Below, in pieces: positions 26,756 to 33,896 of a stretch of 38,536 nt of DNA. Source of the DNA: Pseudomonadota bacterium. GTDB taxonomy: Bacteria > Bdellovibrionota > Bacteriovoracia > Bacteriovoracales > Bacteriovoracaceae. The translations under genes were made by a program, and so were the position numbers. The notes under the pieces are model-generated. The model did no database searches, was not told where the DNA came from, and was given only the letters and a program-made list of their open reading frames with translations. Position 1 is the stretch's first letter. Every line of letters begins with the position of its first letter. The DNA is taken from NCBI GenBank assembly GCA_027487685.1, contig JAIYDC010000148.1, positions 1 through 38,536 of the forward strand, given 5' to 3'.

Positions 26756-27008
26756 GTTATCTGTCCGCCAATCTGCAGGAGAATTTTTAAAAGTCATGAT
26801 CCTCGAAGAACGAGGCCTTACTCAAAAGTGGTTGGCGGGAAAAATCGGTTGCGCTGAAAGAAAAATTTCTGAGATTTGCAATGGCAAGCGTGGGATTTCT
26901 GCGTCCTTTGCCATAGAGCTAGAAATGGTTTTTGGCATCAGTGCGGAGTTTTGGGTTACAATGCAGGCCAGGTGGGACCTGTATAATGCTCGTCAAAAGG
27001 CTGCCTGA
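26748..27008 (+). CDS. higA: HigA-type antitoxin, helix-turn-helix
   Basis: 86-residue XRE-fold DNA-binding protein. The HTH is GLTQKWLAGKIGCAERKISEICNGKRGISASFAIELEMVF, followed by the HigA signature GISAEFWVTMQARWDLYNAR. It should neutralise HigB and repress the operon. The start is inside the end of higB (AGGAGATTATC before ATG), an 8-base overlap that ensures coupled synthesis. Confidence 0.92.
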   Translation: MIELSVRQSAGEFLKVMILEERGLTQKWLAGKIGCAERKISEICNGKRGISASFAIELEMVFGISAEFWVTMQARWDLYNARQKAA

Positions 27009-27011
27009 GGT

Positions 27012-27785
27012 TCAGTAGTGAACCTTAATAAACGCCAGCTCAGGTCTGCAGTTGAATCTCATCGGTAAAATTGAATTGCCAATGCCGCGGCTTACGTACA
27101 TCTTTGCACGGCCTTTGTGATACCAGCCAGCATCAAACTCACCCGTTCCTTCCGGAGTCCAGATCGGGCCCATGAAAGGGAGTCGAACTTGTCCGCCATG
27201 GGAGTGACCTGCTAAAGCAAAATCAATCTTGTCAAAAATTGACTCAAAGAGTGCAGGGGAATGAAATAGTGCGATGATTTTTTTGGTCTCTGGAATTTCG
27301 TTTAAGACATTTAGATTTGGAGAGCCCGCGAGATTATCATCGAGACCTGCGATCCAAAGATCGTCATTCAGTTTGATTGTTTTGTTGGTTAGGTTCCTGA
27401 TTCCCTGTCGTTTAAAGATTTGGGCCAGCTCTTGAATCGGTTCCCAGTACTCCCAGTTTCCTTGAACGAAGTAGACACCCAAAGGCGCCTTTATTCGGGA
27501 TAGGACCTCTTCATAGCCGCGAGCTGATCCTCCGGGAGTGGCAATATCTCCAGTGATGACAATGATTTCTGGTTTCGCTTGCTCGAGAGCATCGATAAGT
27601 TTTTTCTCAACTGCTCCAATCCCTTTGGTATGAAGGTCGGATATATGCCCAATCGTCAGGACTTTTTGACCCCGACCAATGGATATGCTGTGACTGGTCT
27701 TCTCAAGTAGAATTGGCTCAATAAAAACTGAGAAGCTCAAAAGAGCTATGGGAATAAGTAGGAGGCTTCGTTTCTGAAATTTCAT
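27012..27785 (-). CDS. membrane-anchored calcineurin-like metallophosphoesterase
   Basis: 257 residues: an N-terminal membrane anchor (SLLLIPIALLSFSVFIEPILL) and a metallophosphoesterase domain with all five motifs: GHISDLH, ITGDIATPGG, VQGNWEYW (GNHE equivalent, His replaced by Trp/Tyr context), ALFHSP and ALAGHSHGGQVRLP. The arrangement resembles the YaeI/YkuE group of membrane phosphodiesterases, some of which act on lipid A precursors; the substrate here is unknown. Motif III reads GNWE rather than GNHE, as in several YkuE-like proteins. Convergent with higA, 3 bases apart, and divergent from the DUF6973-like gene with only 14 bases between start codons. AT-rich. Confidence 0.88.
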   Translation of the reverse strand: MKFQKRSLLLIPIALLSFSVFIEPILLEKTSHSISIGRGQKVLTIGHISDLHTKGIGAVEKKLIDALEQAKPEIIVITGDIATPGGSARGYEEVLSRIKAPLGVYFVQGNWEYWEPIQELAQIFKRQGIRNLTNKTIKLNDDLWIAGLDDNLAGSPNLNVLNEIPETKKIIALFHSPALFESIFDKIDFALAGHSHGGQVRLPFMGPIWTPEGTGEFDAGWYHKGRAKMYVSRGIGNSILPMRFNCRPELAFIKVHY

Positions 27786-27799
27786 GATACCATTTTATT

Positions 27800-28450
27800 A
27801 TGGAAAATATTTTTAGGATTTACCAACTCAAAGATAAAGCACTAATGGATCTCTACAGAAGGCTCGACAAAGATCTGCGACCTATGCCGAAAAAATCAGA
27901 TGGTGTCATAGATATCTATGGACCAGGGCTAGAGGATAATGATGTTGATGCTCTCAGGCATGCTTACATAAGTGGTGTCTACACAATTGAATATAACGGG
28001 GGACTTGCTGAGTTGCTTGGACGATTAAATGAATTATCTAGTTTTGATTCTAGATCAAATTCATTACTCAGCGAGAACATGGATTTATGGAATAATGCCG
28101 TTGGCCGAGCTCACGGCAATAAGGCTATGAATTGGGATGAGCTCTATGGCCATCTGATAAAAGCCCTCAAGGACGGAGATCTCATCATTGATCCAAACGA
28201 CAAAAGAAAATACAAAGGAGACAAAAGAATTAGACGTCTCCCAAAGTCGCTCGTGATCAAGATCAAGGAAACCAAAACCGGAGCTAACACTAATTTCTTT
28301 GATCCCCGAATGAAGATTGTCATGACTAAAGACGAATTTATATCTGCTATCAGGCGAGGGAGATATCCCGGTTACGCTGTTAAAAAGCACTATTCGGGAG
28401 AATACCCTTTCTCAACGAGAGACAGGTTTAAGTTTAATAATCTGAGATAA
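27800..28450 (+). CDS. DUF6973-like protein, AT-rich accessory gene
   Basis: 216 residues without a signal peptide. The middle third has a pattern I associate with the DUF6973 domain: DNDVDALRHAYISGVYT followed after about 35 residues by ENMDLWNNAVGR. The conserved H, E, D, N-N and GR residues could form an active or binding site, but function is unknown. The C-terminal 70 residues are very basic (KRKYKGDKRIRRLPKSLVIKIK). No ribosome binding site precedes the ATG, and only 14 bases separate it from the divergent phosphoesterase start. Composition is AT-rich, like higBA. Recognition of the family is from memory and should be treated as tentative. Confidence 0.65.
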   Translation: MENIFRIYQLKDKALMDLYRRLDKDLRPMPKKSDGVIDIYGPGLEDNDVDALRHAYISGVYTIEYNGGLAELLGRLNELSSFDSRSNSLLSENMDLWNNAVGRAHGNKAMNWDELYGHLIKALKDGDLIIDPNDKRKYKGDKRIRRLPKSLVIKIKETKTGANTNFFDPRMKIVMTKDEFISAIRRGRYPGYAVKKHYSGEYPFSTRDRFKFNNLR

Positions 28451-28541
28451 TTTTTTTAAGTAAATTAAACCTACGTAAGAACAAAATGAGCAAGGATCAT
28501 TTTTAGATCTCTTGCATTAGTTCAGTCGATTCTGGCAGCGT

Positions 28542-28985
28542 TTACTCACAAAGGAACGCCGGTCTGATCGTATGGGCCGGCGTGCACTGAGTAATCCATT
28601 CACCTTTGTAGTAGCGAGCAAACCCGAAGTGCCAAACAACTGACTTCGTTTCAGGCGTAATCGGAATCTCATGGGGGTAGACCTCCGGTGCGACTCCGTC
28701 GACGGAATAGCACCAACCGTAGGCCCGCATCTCAATGTTCGATACTATTTCAAGAGCGCCTTTACCTGTAGGCGTATTAAACGCTGAGGCCAGGCCCTCT
28801 TGGCTTCCCTCATAGGGAACTCCAAGCTTCGCGAGTGTCGCCACTGTCAGCTCTCCGACGTTCCGGTAGGCCTCAGTCACTTCAGTTCGCATGATGAAGT
28901 TCGGAGAGCAGGGCCCTATAAATTTGAGCTCCAGCGCCCATGCCGGAAATGCAAATATCGTAAACAAGAGAATGAGGTTTTTCAT
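28542..28985 (-). CDS. exported protein, DUF4430-like
   Basis: 147 residues with a signal peptide (MKNLILLFTIFAFPAWA). The segment YGWCYSVDGVAPEVYPHEIPI then SVVWHFGFARYY resembles the DUF4430 pattern (YGW.Y.VNG....), a small beta domain found in surface and cobalamin-binding proteins; this match is by eye only. Four cysteines (GPCSPN, WCYS, TQCTP, FLCE) suggest disulfides. Its start overlaps the stop of the upstream isomerase gene as ATGA, although the two products act in different compartments. Confidence 0.7.
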   Translation of the reverse strand: MKNLILLFTIFAFPAWALELKFIGPCSPNFIMRTEVTEAYRNVGELTVATLAKLGVPYEGSQEGLASAFNTPTGKGALEIVSNIEMRAYGWCYSVDGVAPEVYPHEIPITPETKSVVWHFGFARYYKGEWITQCTPAHTIRPAFLCE

Positions 28986-29638
28986 AAAGATTGCGCCGCC
29001 GCGCGAGGGGTAGAGGACAGGAGGAAGGCGAGCTTCTCCCGATCCAGGTTATCATCGCCACGGATGAGGGCTGCAAGTTCGTCCAGAGAGTCGTTCCCCC
29101 AGAAAAGCTCATCGCCGTAAACAAAGCTCGGGACCCCGAAGACTCCCTTACCTATGGCCTCTTGAATGTTTTGCTTGAGTTCAACCCTGGCCTCCCGGCC
29201 AAAACTCGCTTCATAGAGTTCATCCGCTGGAAGGTTACTCGCTCGCAGAGCTTCTAGGAGCTCTTCTGGTTCACCTAAGTCGATTCGTCGTTCCCAACCC
29301 GCACGCCAAAGAGTGTCCACCACCTGGAGTTGAGTGTTAGCTGCGACACAGGCGAGGGACAGTCTGAGCGCGTAGAGGGAATTGAACGGATGAGTTTTTG
29401 GAGTCGTAAACGGAATGCTTTTCCTATCTGCGTAACGAAGCATCTGCCTTAAGAGGAACTCCCGCTTAGGGGTCACTTCTCCTGGGCCTTTAATCTGCCA
29501 GTGATTTAAGAGCGGGCCCAAGGCCACGGGTTTTAGAATGACTTTGAGATTAAGTTCCCGTGCCAAAGGACCCAGCCGTAACCAGGCAAAATAGGAAAAA
29601 GGAGATAGATAATCGAAATAAAAAGTCAGCTCTTTCAT
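28982..29638 (-). CDS. 2-hydroxychromene-2-carboxylate isomerase / kappa-GST family protein
   Basis: 218-residue DsbA-fold protein. It starts KELTFYFDYLSPFSYFAW, with the active-site serine region SPFSY of kappa-class glutathione transferases and 2-hydroxychromene-2-carboxylate isomerases, and ends with the conserved GVFGVPSFVYGDELFWGNDSLDEL. In other bacteria the enzyme acts in naphthalene and related aromatic degradation, but many homologues lie outside such pathways, and no aromatic-degradation genes are here. A glutathione- or thiol-dependent isomerase of unknown substrate is the safe call. It is co-directional with, and overlaps, the exported DUF4430-like gene. Confidence 0.85.
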   Translation of the reverse strand: MKELTFYFDYLSPFSYFAWLRLGPLARELNLKVILKPVALGPLLNHWQIKGPGEVTPKREFLLRQMLRYADRKSIPFTTPKTHPFNSLYALRLSLACVAANTQLQVVDTLWRAGWERRIDLGEPEELLEALRASNLPADELYEASFGREARVELKQNIQEAIGKGVFGVPSFVYGDELFWGNDSLDELAALIRGDDNLDREKLAFLLSSTPRAAAQSL

Positions 29639-29678
29639 AGGGTTAGAATCCTACGGGGTATTCATTTGATCTGTCCAC

Positions 29679-29837
29679 TCAACAATTAGCTTGCAAAAAA
29701 TTCTGATTCGTTTTAACATAACGCATCATATATTGGATAGCCATCTTGCCGTTGCACGTATTCACCAAGTTGCACGTTTGTTGAAGGGCCAGGTTGTTAT
29801 CATCCAAAGAGACTTCGTCTCCATTGGGTAGCCTCAT
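29679..29837 (-). CDS. putative 52-residue protein with strong ribosome binding site
   Basis: ATG 29837 is preceded by AAAAGGAG with a 7-base spacer. The product, MRLPNGDEVSLDDNNLALQQ... ending NFLQANC, has three cysteines (TCNL, TCNG, ANC), no signal peptide and no known family. Its ATG overlaps that of the divergent lipoprotein gene (TCATGA), and its ribosome binding site lies inside that gene. It sits 40 bases upstream of the isomerase gene on the same strand and could be a leader ORF of that unit. Composition is gene-like, but this remains an ORF-level prediction. Confidence 0.45.
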   Translation of the reverse strand: MRLPNGDEVSLDDNNLALQQTCNLVNTCNGKMAIQYMMRYVKTNQNFLQANC

Positions 29838-30621
29838 GAAAAATCTCCTTTTCCGTTTCGTCACTCTTGTGACTCTCTCTTTCTTTGCCATTTCCTGCGG
29901 ACAAAATGCTCCGTCAAACGTCCTAACTGGTGTAAAGGTCGAGGCCAAAACCATCAACGATGATGTTTGGATGTCCTTTGCAGCCGACTTAAACCTTGGT
30001 GCCATGCAGTTCGCCTCGCTTTCAATCCCAGTGCTTCATCCCCGGGGTCAGACTCCAGTTGGCCAGCTAGAACTCGTTAGCGGTCTTGGCGGGGTTAACC
30101 AGCTCAAAATCTCTGTGAATGTTTCCGAGCTCGCGGATATTCAAACCACTTCGGCGACTCTGCCCAACGGAAACATGATTCCCCTCATCGCGAATAACCA
30201 GGTTATTGCTCTTAACATAGGAAACGGCGCCCGGGTTTACCTTGCCCTTAGTGAAACCGTAACCGCCATTGGGGTAGCTGTACCGATCGCCGCCTTTGAT
30301 AACATTGGCCGCACCCTCCCTGGGCTTAACTTCTTTCCGATCATCAACTCGAATGATGTTGTAGGAACAGCGGGGATCTTCACTGGTCTTAACCCTGGCC
30401 AGAACGGTATCGCAGTTGTTGCTGACGTCTCAAAAGTGGTTAACCTTGGCAACCTCCTTCAGTCTTCTGCCCCAGCGATCATGGCGATGCAAGCACAAGA
30501 AGCTGAGAGCACTCTGAAGCTTGACTACCGCTCTCACAGTGGCTCAAAGGCCCAGAAAGCTCAACTCGATCAGATGATCTATGACCTTAACAAGAACCGC
30601 ACTATCCTTCGGATGCGTTAA
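29836..30621 (+). CDS. lipoprotein of unknown function
   Basis: 261 residues. The signal MKNLLFRFVTLVTLSFFAISC ends in a lipobox-like AISC, so it is probably a lipoprotein. The mature part is rich in small and aliphatic residues with Asn/Gly turns (NIGNGARVYLALSETVTAIGVAVPIAAFDN), suggesting a beta-rich domain. I do not recognise a family. The chosen ATG gives the shortest product with an intact signal. No good Shine-Dalgarno precedes it (GGGTAG only), and a small hairpin (GAGAC-TTC-GTCTC, 29809-29821) lies just upstream. Confidence 0.8.
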   Translation: MKNLLFRFVTLVTLSFFAISCGQNAPSNVLTGVKVEAKTINDDVWMSFAADLNLGAMQFASLSIPVLHPRGQTPVGQLELVSGLGGVNQLKISVNVSELADIQTTSATLPNGNMIPLIANNQVIALNIGNGARVYLALSETVTAIGVAVPIAAFDNIGRTLPGLNFFPIINSNDVVGTAGIFTGLNPGQNGIAVVADVSKVVNLGNLLQSSAPAIMAMQAQEAESTLKLDYRSHSGSKAQKAQLDQMIYDLNKNRTILRMR

Positions 30622-30693
30622 TACGCTAAGAGAGGTTCGCTGGAATGGATTCCGGCGCACCTTATGCCAAGGATGGAGAGATCGGGATGATCT

Positions 30694-30816
30694 CAAGCAG
30701 GGAAGAGAACTTAGGGAAGAGTGGGTTTCAGGATGAAAGGGTCATGAGGACTCTAGGCCAAGCAGGGAAGAGCTCAAGAGATTAGAACTTTCAAACAGGG
30801 TTTCATTCAGGGAAGA
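30694..30816 (+). repeat. purine-rich intergenic repeats
   Basis: Four copies of [CT]AGGGAAGA at 30698, 30712, 30763 and 30808. Two of them sit in an exact 14-base repeat, CAAGCAGGGAAGAG (30694-30707 and 30759-30772). The whole 30640-30830 gap is purine-rich on the plus strand. No ORF is convincing. It lies between the lipoprotein stop and the rpsU terminator. Confidence 0.7.
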
Positions 30817-30829
30817 TTAAAGATTGAAT

Positions 30830-30862
30830 AAAAAAAGAAGGCCCCATGCAGGGGCCTTCTTT
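30830..30862 (-). terminator. terminator of rpsU, probably bidirectional
   Basis: AAAGAAGGCCCC (30834-30845), 5-base loop, GGGGCCTTCTTT (30851-30862). On the minus strand the hairpin is followed by T7 (30836-30830). It begins 10 bases after the rpsU stop. A weaker T-rich stretch on the plus side may also stop transcripts from the lipoprotein gene. Confidence 0.93.
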
Positions 30863-30872
30863 CGTTTTCAGC

Positions 30873-31115
30873 TTAGATTTTTTTGGAACCGCGACCCATT
30901 TTCGAGTTGGTTTTTTTACGCCGCTTTTCGGCTTCCTCGATCTTTAGGACTCGCTTCACGGATGGCTTCTGGTAGTACTCACGGGCCCGGTACTCTTTTA
31001 CGATTCCAAAAGCATCACAGAGACGCTTGAACTTCTTGAGGGCACGCTCGACCGCGAAGCCGTCAGTAATATCAATGCGAACATTTTCTCCAGAATCTTT
31101 TTTGTCGTAGGCCAT
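30873..31115 (-). CDS. rpsU: 30S ribosomal protein S21
   Basis: 80 residues. The S21 core is GFAVERALKKFKRLCDAFGIVKEYRAREYYQKPSVKR followed by a very basic tail (KRRKKTNSKMGRGSKKI). There is an N-terminal extension of about 12 residues (AYDKKDSGENVRI) relative to E. coli S21 (71). S21 helps mRNA selection near the anti-Shine-Dalgarno region of 16S rRNA. I chose ATG 31115 (GAGGGG 4 bases upstream) over an in-frame ATG at 31166 that would add a hydrophobic leader not found in S21. It is monocistronic, with its own terminator. Confidence 0.95.
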   Translation of the reverse strand: MAYDKKDSGENVRIDITDGFAVERALKKFKRLCDAFGIVKEYRAREYYQKPSVKRVLKIEEAEKRRKKTNSKMGRGSKKI

Positions 31116-31156
31116 GGATCCCCTCTTGAAGTTTAAAACCAAAATACTATTCGGTA

Positions 31157-31165
31157 AAAATAGCA
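31157..31165 (-). promoter_or_regulatory. candidate extended -10 promoter for rpsU
   Basis: TGCTATTTT on the minus strand (31165-31157), 41 bases before the rpsU start, fits an extended -10. No -35 is recognisable at the expected distance. The adjacent 31166-31387 gap holds no convincing gene, only an 8-bp palindrome at 31347-31363. Confidence 0.3.
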
Positions 31166-31387
31166 TAAGACCTTAAAAAGGCCAGTGGTTCCGTATTGAA
31201 CCATCTTTTTTAAACTGCCCTCGCACAATGGTGTTCAGGAGAGGCTACTGCTCTATCCTGAAGTGAATCATCAGACGAGAATCAACTTTTGTGACCATAG
31301 GCGCACCGACCCATTCCAGGAGCTCCCCAGGCAATATCGATCAAACGCTTAATATTATTAAGCTTTCTTCTCGTTCGACACCATTAT

Positions 31388-32344
31388 TCAGGGGCAGTTT
31401 ACTGGGAGTGTTAAGGTTGCGAGGAAGGGGTAGTGGTCAGACGGCAGACTATTTTTCTGCTCCATGCGCTGAGGAATGGGCAGTGGCACCCCATTAATAT
31501 TCCTATACCGGGGGAAGTAGCAGTCTTCCCGAACGATCAGGTCCCGCCAGCGCTCCTCCAAAAAGAGGTAATCGATCTGCTGGACGAAGCGGTTACCGCC
31601 GCGGGTAAAGTAAACATAACTGAAGCGGTCTTCATCTGGAATAGCGGCGAGGTGGGCGATATCTCGGAGTTCAGTGGTTTCATAGATGGCCTTGAATTCC
31701 TCCTCCGTATCTCTTTCACCGGCGTGGCCATTCATGTCACCTCCAACGAGGATAGGTACATCAGGGTGGGCGTCCCTAGCCGCTTTGAAGATCTCAAGCA
31801 GGCCTTTCACTTCGAGAATCCTGCGGGTGCGTCCTTCAAAGTCTTTGCGCCTCAGATCAAGTTTCGATTTTATATGTACCAGAAGTGTAATCAGTACGGG
31901 TTTCTCGGCCGATAGGAGTTCGAGCTTAAGGACGTCCCGGGAGAAGCACCGCGCTGGTTCCGGCAGCCGGTAGTCAGTGTGCCCGGTGACCCTGACTTCG
32001 TAGGGGAGTGTACGGCGGACAAGGTACCCGAGGTCGATGCCTCGGTCGGAGTTCGACGGAAGGCAGAAGGGGAGGTAATCGTCATTGAGCACGAACCGCG
32101 CGAAGTTCTCAAGTGACTCGGGGCCTCCGACTTCAGTGACCATAACGATATCCGCTTCGGCGTCACGGATCGTATTCCCGAGGAGAACGCATTTTTCTTT
32201 AGACTTGTTAGAAAAAAGCGATGAACTCATGAGCTGCCACTTGATCTCGGTGAGCTCCGTCACAGGAATCTCTGCATGGGTGTGCTTATCCATAAAGAGG
32301 AAGAGATCCTGGGCATTTAAAACCATGACTTTAATAATTTTCAT
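31388..32344 (-). CDS. endonuclease/exonuclease/phosphatase (EEP) family protein
   Basis: 318 residues with the EEP fold motifs in order: VMVLNAQDLF (metal Asn), VMVTEVGG (metal Glu), LLVHIKSK (His), LVGGDMNGH (Asp/Asn), QIDYLF and SDHYPFLATL (Asp-His pair). All catalytic residues for a magnesium-dependent phosphodiesterase are present. The family spans DNases, sphingomyelinases and inositol phosphatases; subtype is not clear. There is no signal peptide. ATG 32344 removes an unsupported nine-residue extension. It is divergent from the barrel gene, with 20 bases between start codons and no Shine-Dalgarno on either side. Confidence 0.85.
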   Translation of the reverse strand: MKIIKVMVLNAQDLFLFMDKHTHAEIPVTELTEIKWQLMSSSLFSNKSKEKCVLLGNTIRDAEADIVMVTEVGGPESLENFARFVLNDDYLPFCLPSNSDRGIDLGYLVRRTLPYEVRVTGHTDYRLPEPARCFSRDVLKLELLSAEKPVLITLLVHIKSKLDLRRKDFEGRTRRILEVKGLLEIFKAARDAHPDVPILVGGDMNGHAGERDTEEEFKAIYETTELRDIAHLAAIPDEDRFSYVYFTRGGNRFVQQIDYLFLEERWRDLIVREDCYFPRYRNINGVPLPIPQRMEQKNSLPSDHYPFLATLTLPVNCP

Positions 32345-32364
32345 ACCACAACTAGAATATCTGT

Positions 32365-32940
32365 ATGACACCGAACAAACAATTCCTCATTCTAGGGCGT
32401 GGCCTAGTCTTTTCTTTCCTCATGACCCTTTCTTCTGCTTGGGCAGAGACGAAGCTTACTCTCGAGCCGCTGTTTGGTGTCGAGACTCGGCTAGTCCGGT
32501 ACCCAGAGCCGTCCCGCTATGTAACGGGTGCGACCTATGGGGCCCGGCTATTGTATGGGACGACTCTTCTTTCAGGGGAGGCAGAGTACACGACCACTCT
32601 GTCCCGAAGCGATTACCCCGGCCAGGACGTGAAGGTGGAGGACCGGGCAGAACGGGCAGGAGTGGGCCTTCGGACGACTTTTCCGGTGTCGTCATTTCTT
32701 GGGGCCTATGTGCGTGCCGGAGGTCGGGCAAGTCAAGGGGAATCGGTGGTTACTACGAACGGTGTGGCCGAGACGAAGGAAAACCCGCTTCGGGTTGATC
32801 CCTATGCCGGTGCCGGTCTTCAGCTAGCGTTCCACCAGTTCTTTGCTCTGAACGCCGGGGTCACAATGATCCGTAACGGAGAAGGTAAGTATGATTCGCA
32901 GTACTCGCTGGGTCTCTCCGGGCGCTTCGGCAACCTCTAA
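32365..32940 (+). CDS. small outer-membrane beta-barrel protein
   Basis: 191 residues: a signal peptide (LVFSFLMTLSSAWAE) and alternating amphipathic strands (TLEPLFGVETRLVRY, TYGARLLYGTTLLSGEAEYTTTL, GVGLRTTF, LGAYVRAGGR, PYAGAGLQLAFHQFFALNAGVTMI), ending in SLGLSGRFGNL. The size and strand pattern fit an eight-stranded barrel. The last residue is not phenylalanine, but the GRFGNL end is similar to many barrels. No specific family is recognised. Confidence 0.75.
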   Translation: MTPNKQFLILGRGLVFSFLMTLSSAWAETKLTLEPLFGVETRLVRYPEPSRYVTGATYGARLLYGTTLLSGEAEYTTTLSRSDYPGQDVKVEDRAERAGVGLRTTFPVSSFLGAYVRAGGRASQGESVVTTNGVAETKENPLRVDPYAGAGLQLAFHQFFALNAGVTMIRNGEGKYDSQYSLGLSGRFGNL

Positions 32941-33022
32941 GACAGAAAACTTTCGGGGATAATATGCTTGGCAGGATCTCCGACTTCTTTTTTAATTAAA
33001 TGATATGACCAGGAGGTTTCAA

Positions 33023-33886
33023 ATGAAGTTCGCCAGCTACTTGTTACTCACACTTGTCTTAAGCTCCTGCGCTTCTCGAAAAGAGGGTTGGCAAAATGAG
33101 ACTAAGTCCGTTTCTCTTAGCACTTCTGAGGAAGCACGGATCCTGGCGGAGGCGAAGGCCCTTTGGTCGGAACGAGTTGAAACCGTCAAGCTGCAACAGT
33201 CCCTTGCAAAGTTCGAAGAGCTCCACCGCGCTCGGCCTGATGCTTTGGAACCACTCGTTTACCTGACACGTGGAACCTACTTCCTTGCCGACTCCCAACT
33301 CGACGAGGTGACTCAGAAAAAAGAGGCTTATGAGCGCGCCGCTGCTTTTGGAGAAAAAGCGATGGCGACGAATTCAGAATTTCGGAAGCTTGTTGCGGGG
33401 GGAAAGTCTCTTGAGGAATCCCTTGGAGTATTGACTGCAGCTGAAGTCCCTGCCATCTACTGGACGGCAGCGAGCCTCGGGAAGTGGGCGAAGGCGAGTG
33501 GGATCACCGCTGCCCTTAAGTATAAAACTCGTATCAAAGCGATGATTGAGCGAGTTGAGAAGCTTCAATCCGACTACTTCTACGGCGCTGCCACTCGCTA
33601 CTGGGGTGGCTACTACTCTGTCGCGCCTTCTTTTGCTGGCGGTGATATAAAGAAAAGTCGGGCCTCTTTCGACCGCTCGATCGCTGCGGCGCCTGAGTAT
33701 TTAGGCACAAAAGTGCTCATGGCCGAAGTCTATGCCACTAAGACTCAGGACCGGAAGCTCTTCGACGCTCTTTTGCGAGAGGTTCTTTCTTCTCAAGAGG
33801 ATCGACACCCGGAACTTGGGCCAGAGAACACTTGGGAGAAGAAGAAGGCCCAGCGACTCCTCAATAACGCAGACGAACTTTTCTAA
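33023..33886 (+). CDS. tatT: TatT-like TRAP-associated lipoprotein
   Basis: 287-residue predicted lipoprotein with lipobox LVLSSC (MKFASYLLLTLVLSSCASRK) and an all-helical TPR-like body, including KFEELHRARPDALEPLVYLTRG, TYFLADSQ and YYSVAPSFAGGDIKKSRASFDRSIAAAPEYLG. This matches the TAtT (TRAP transporter T-component) proteins described for Treponema pallidum, which form trimers with a pore and contact the binding protein. It is the first gene of the operon, and its stop is inside the ribosome binding site of dctP. AGGAGG lies 6 bases before ATG 33023; an in-frame ATG at 33005 is less likely. In the periplasm it may store or channel ligand to DctP. Confidence 0.85.
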   Translation: MKFASYLLLTLVLSSCASRKEGWQNETKSVSLSTSEEARILAEAKALWSERVETVKLQQSLAKFEELHRARPDALEPLVYLTRGTYFLADSQLDEVTQKKEAYERAAAFGEKAMATNSEFRKLVAGGKSLEESLGVLTAAEVPAIYWTAASLGKWAKASGITAALKYKTRIKAMIERVEKLQSDYFYGAATRYWGGYYSVAPSFAGGDIKKSRASFDRSIAAAPEYLGTKVLMAEVYATKTQDRKLFDALLREVLSSQEDRHPELGPENTWEKKKAQRLLNNADELF

Positions 33887-33896
33887 GGAGTTCTCC

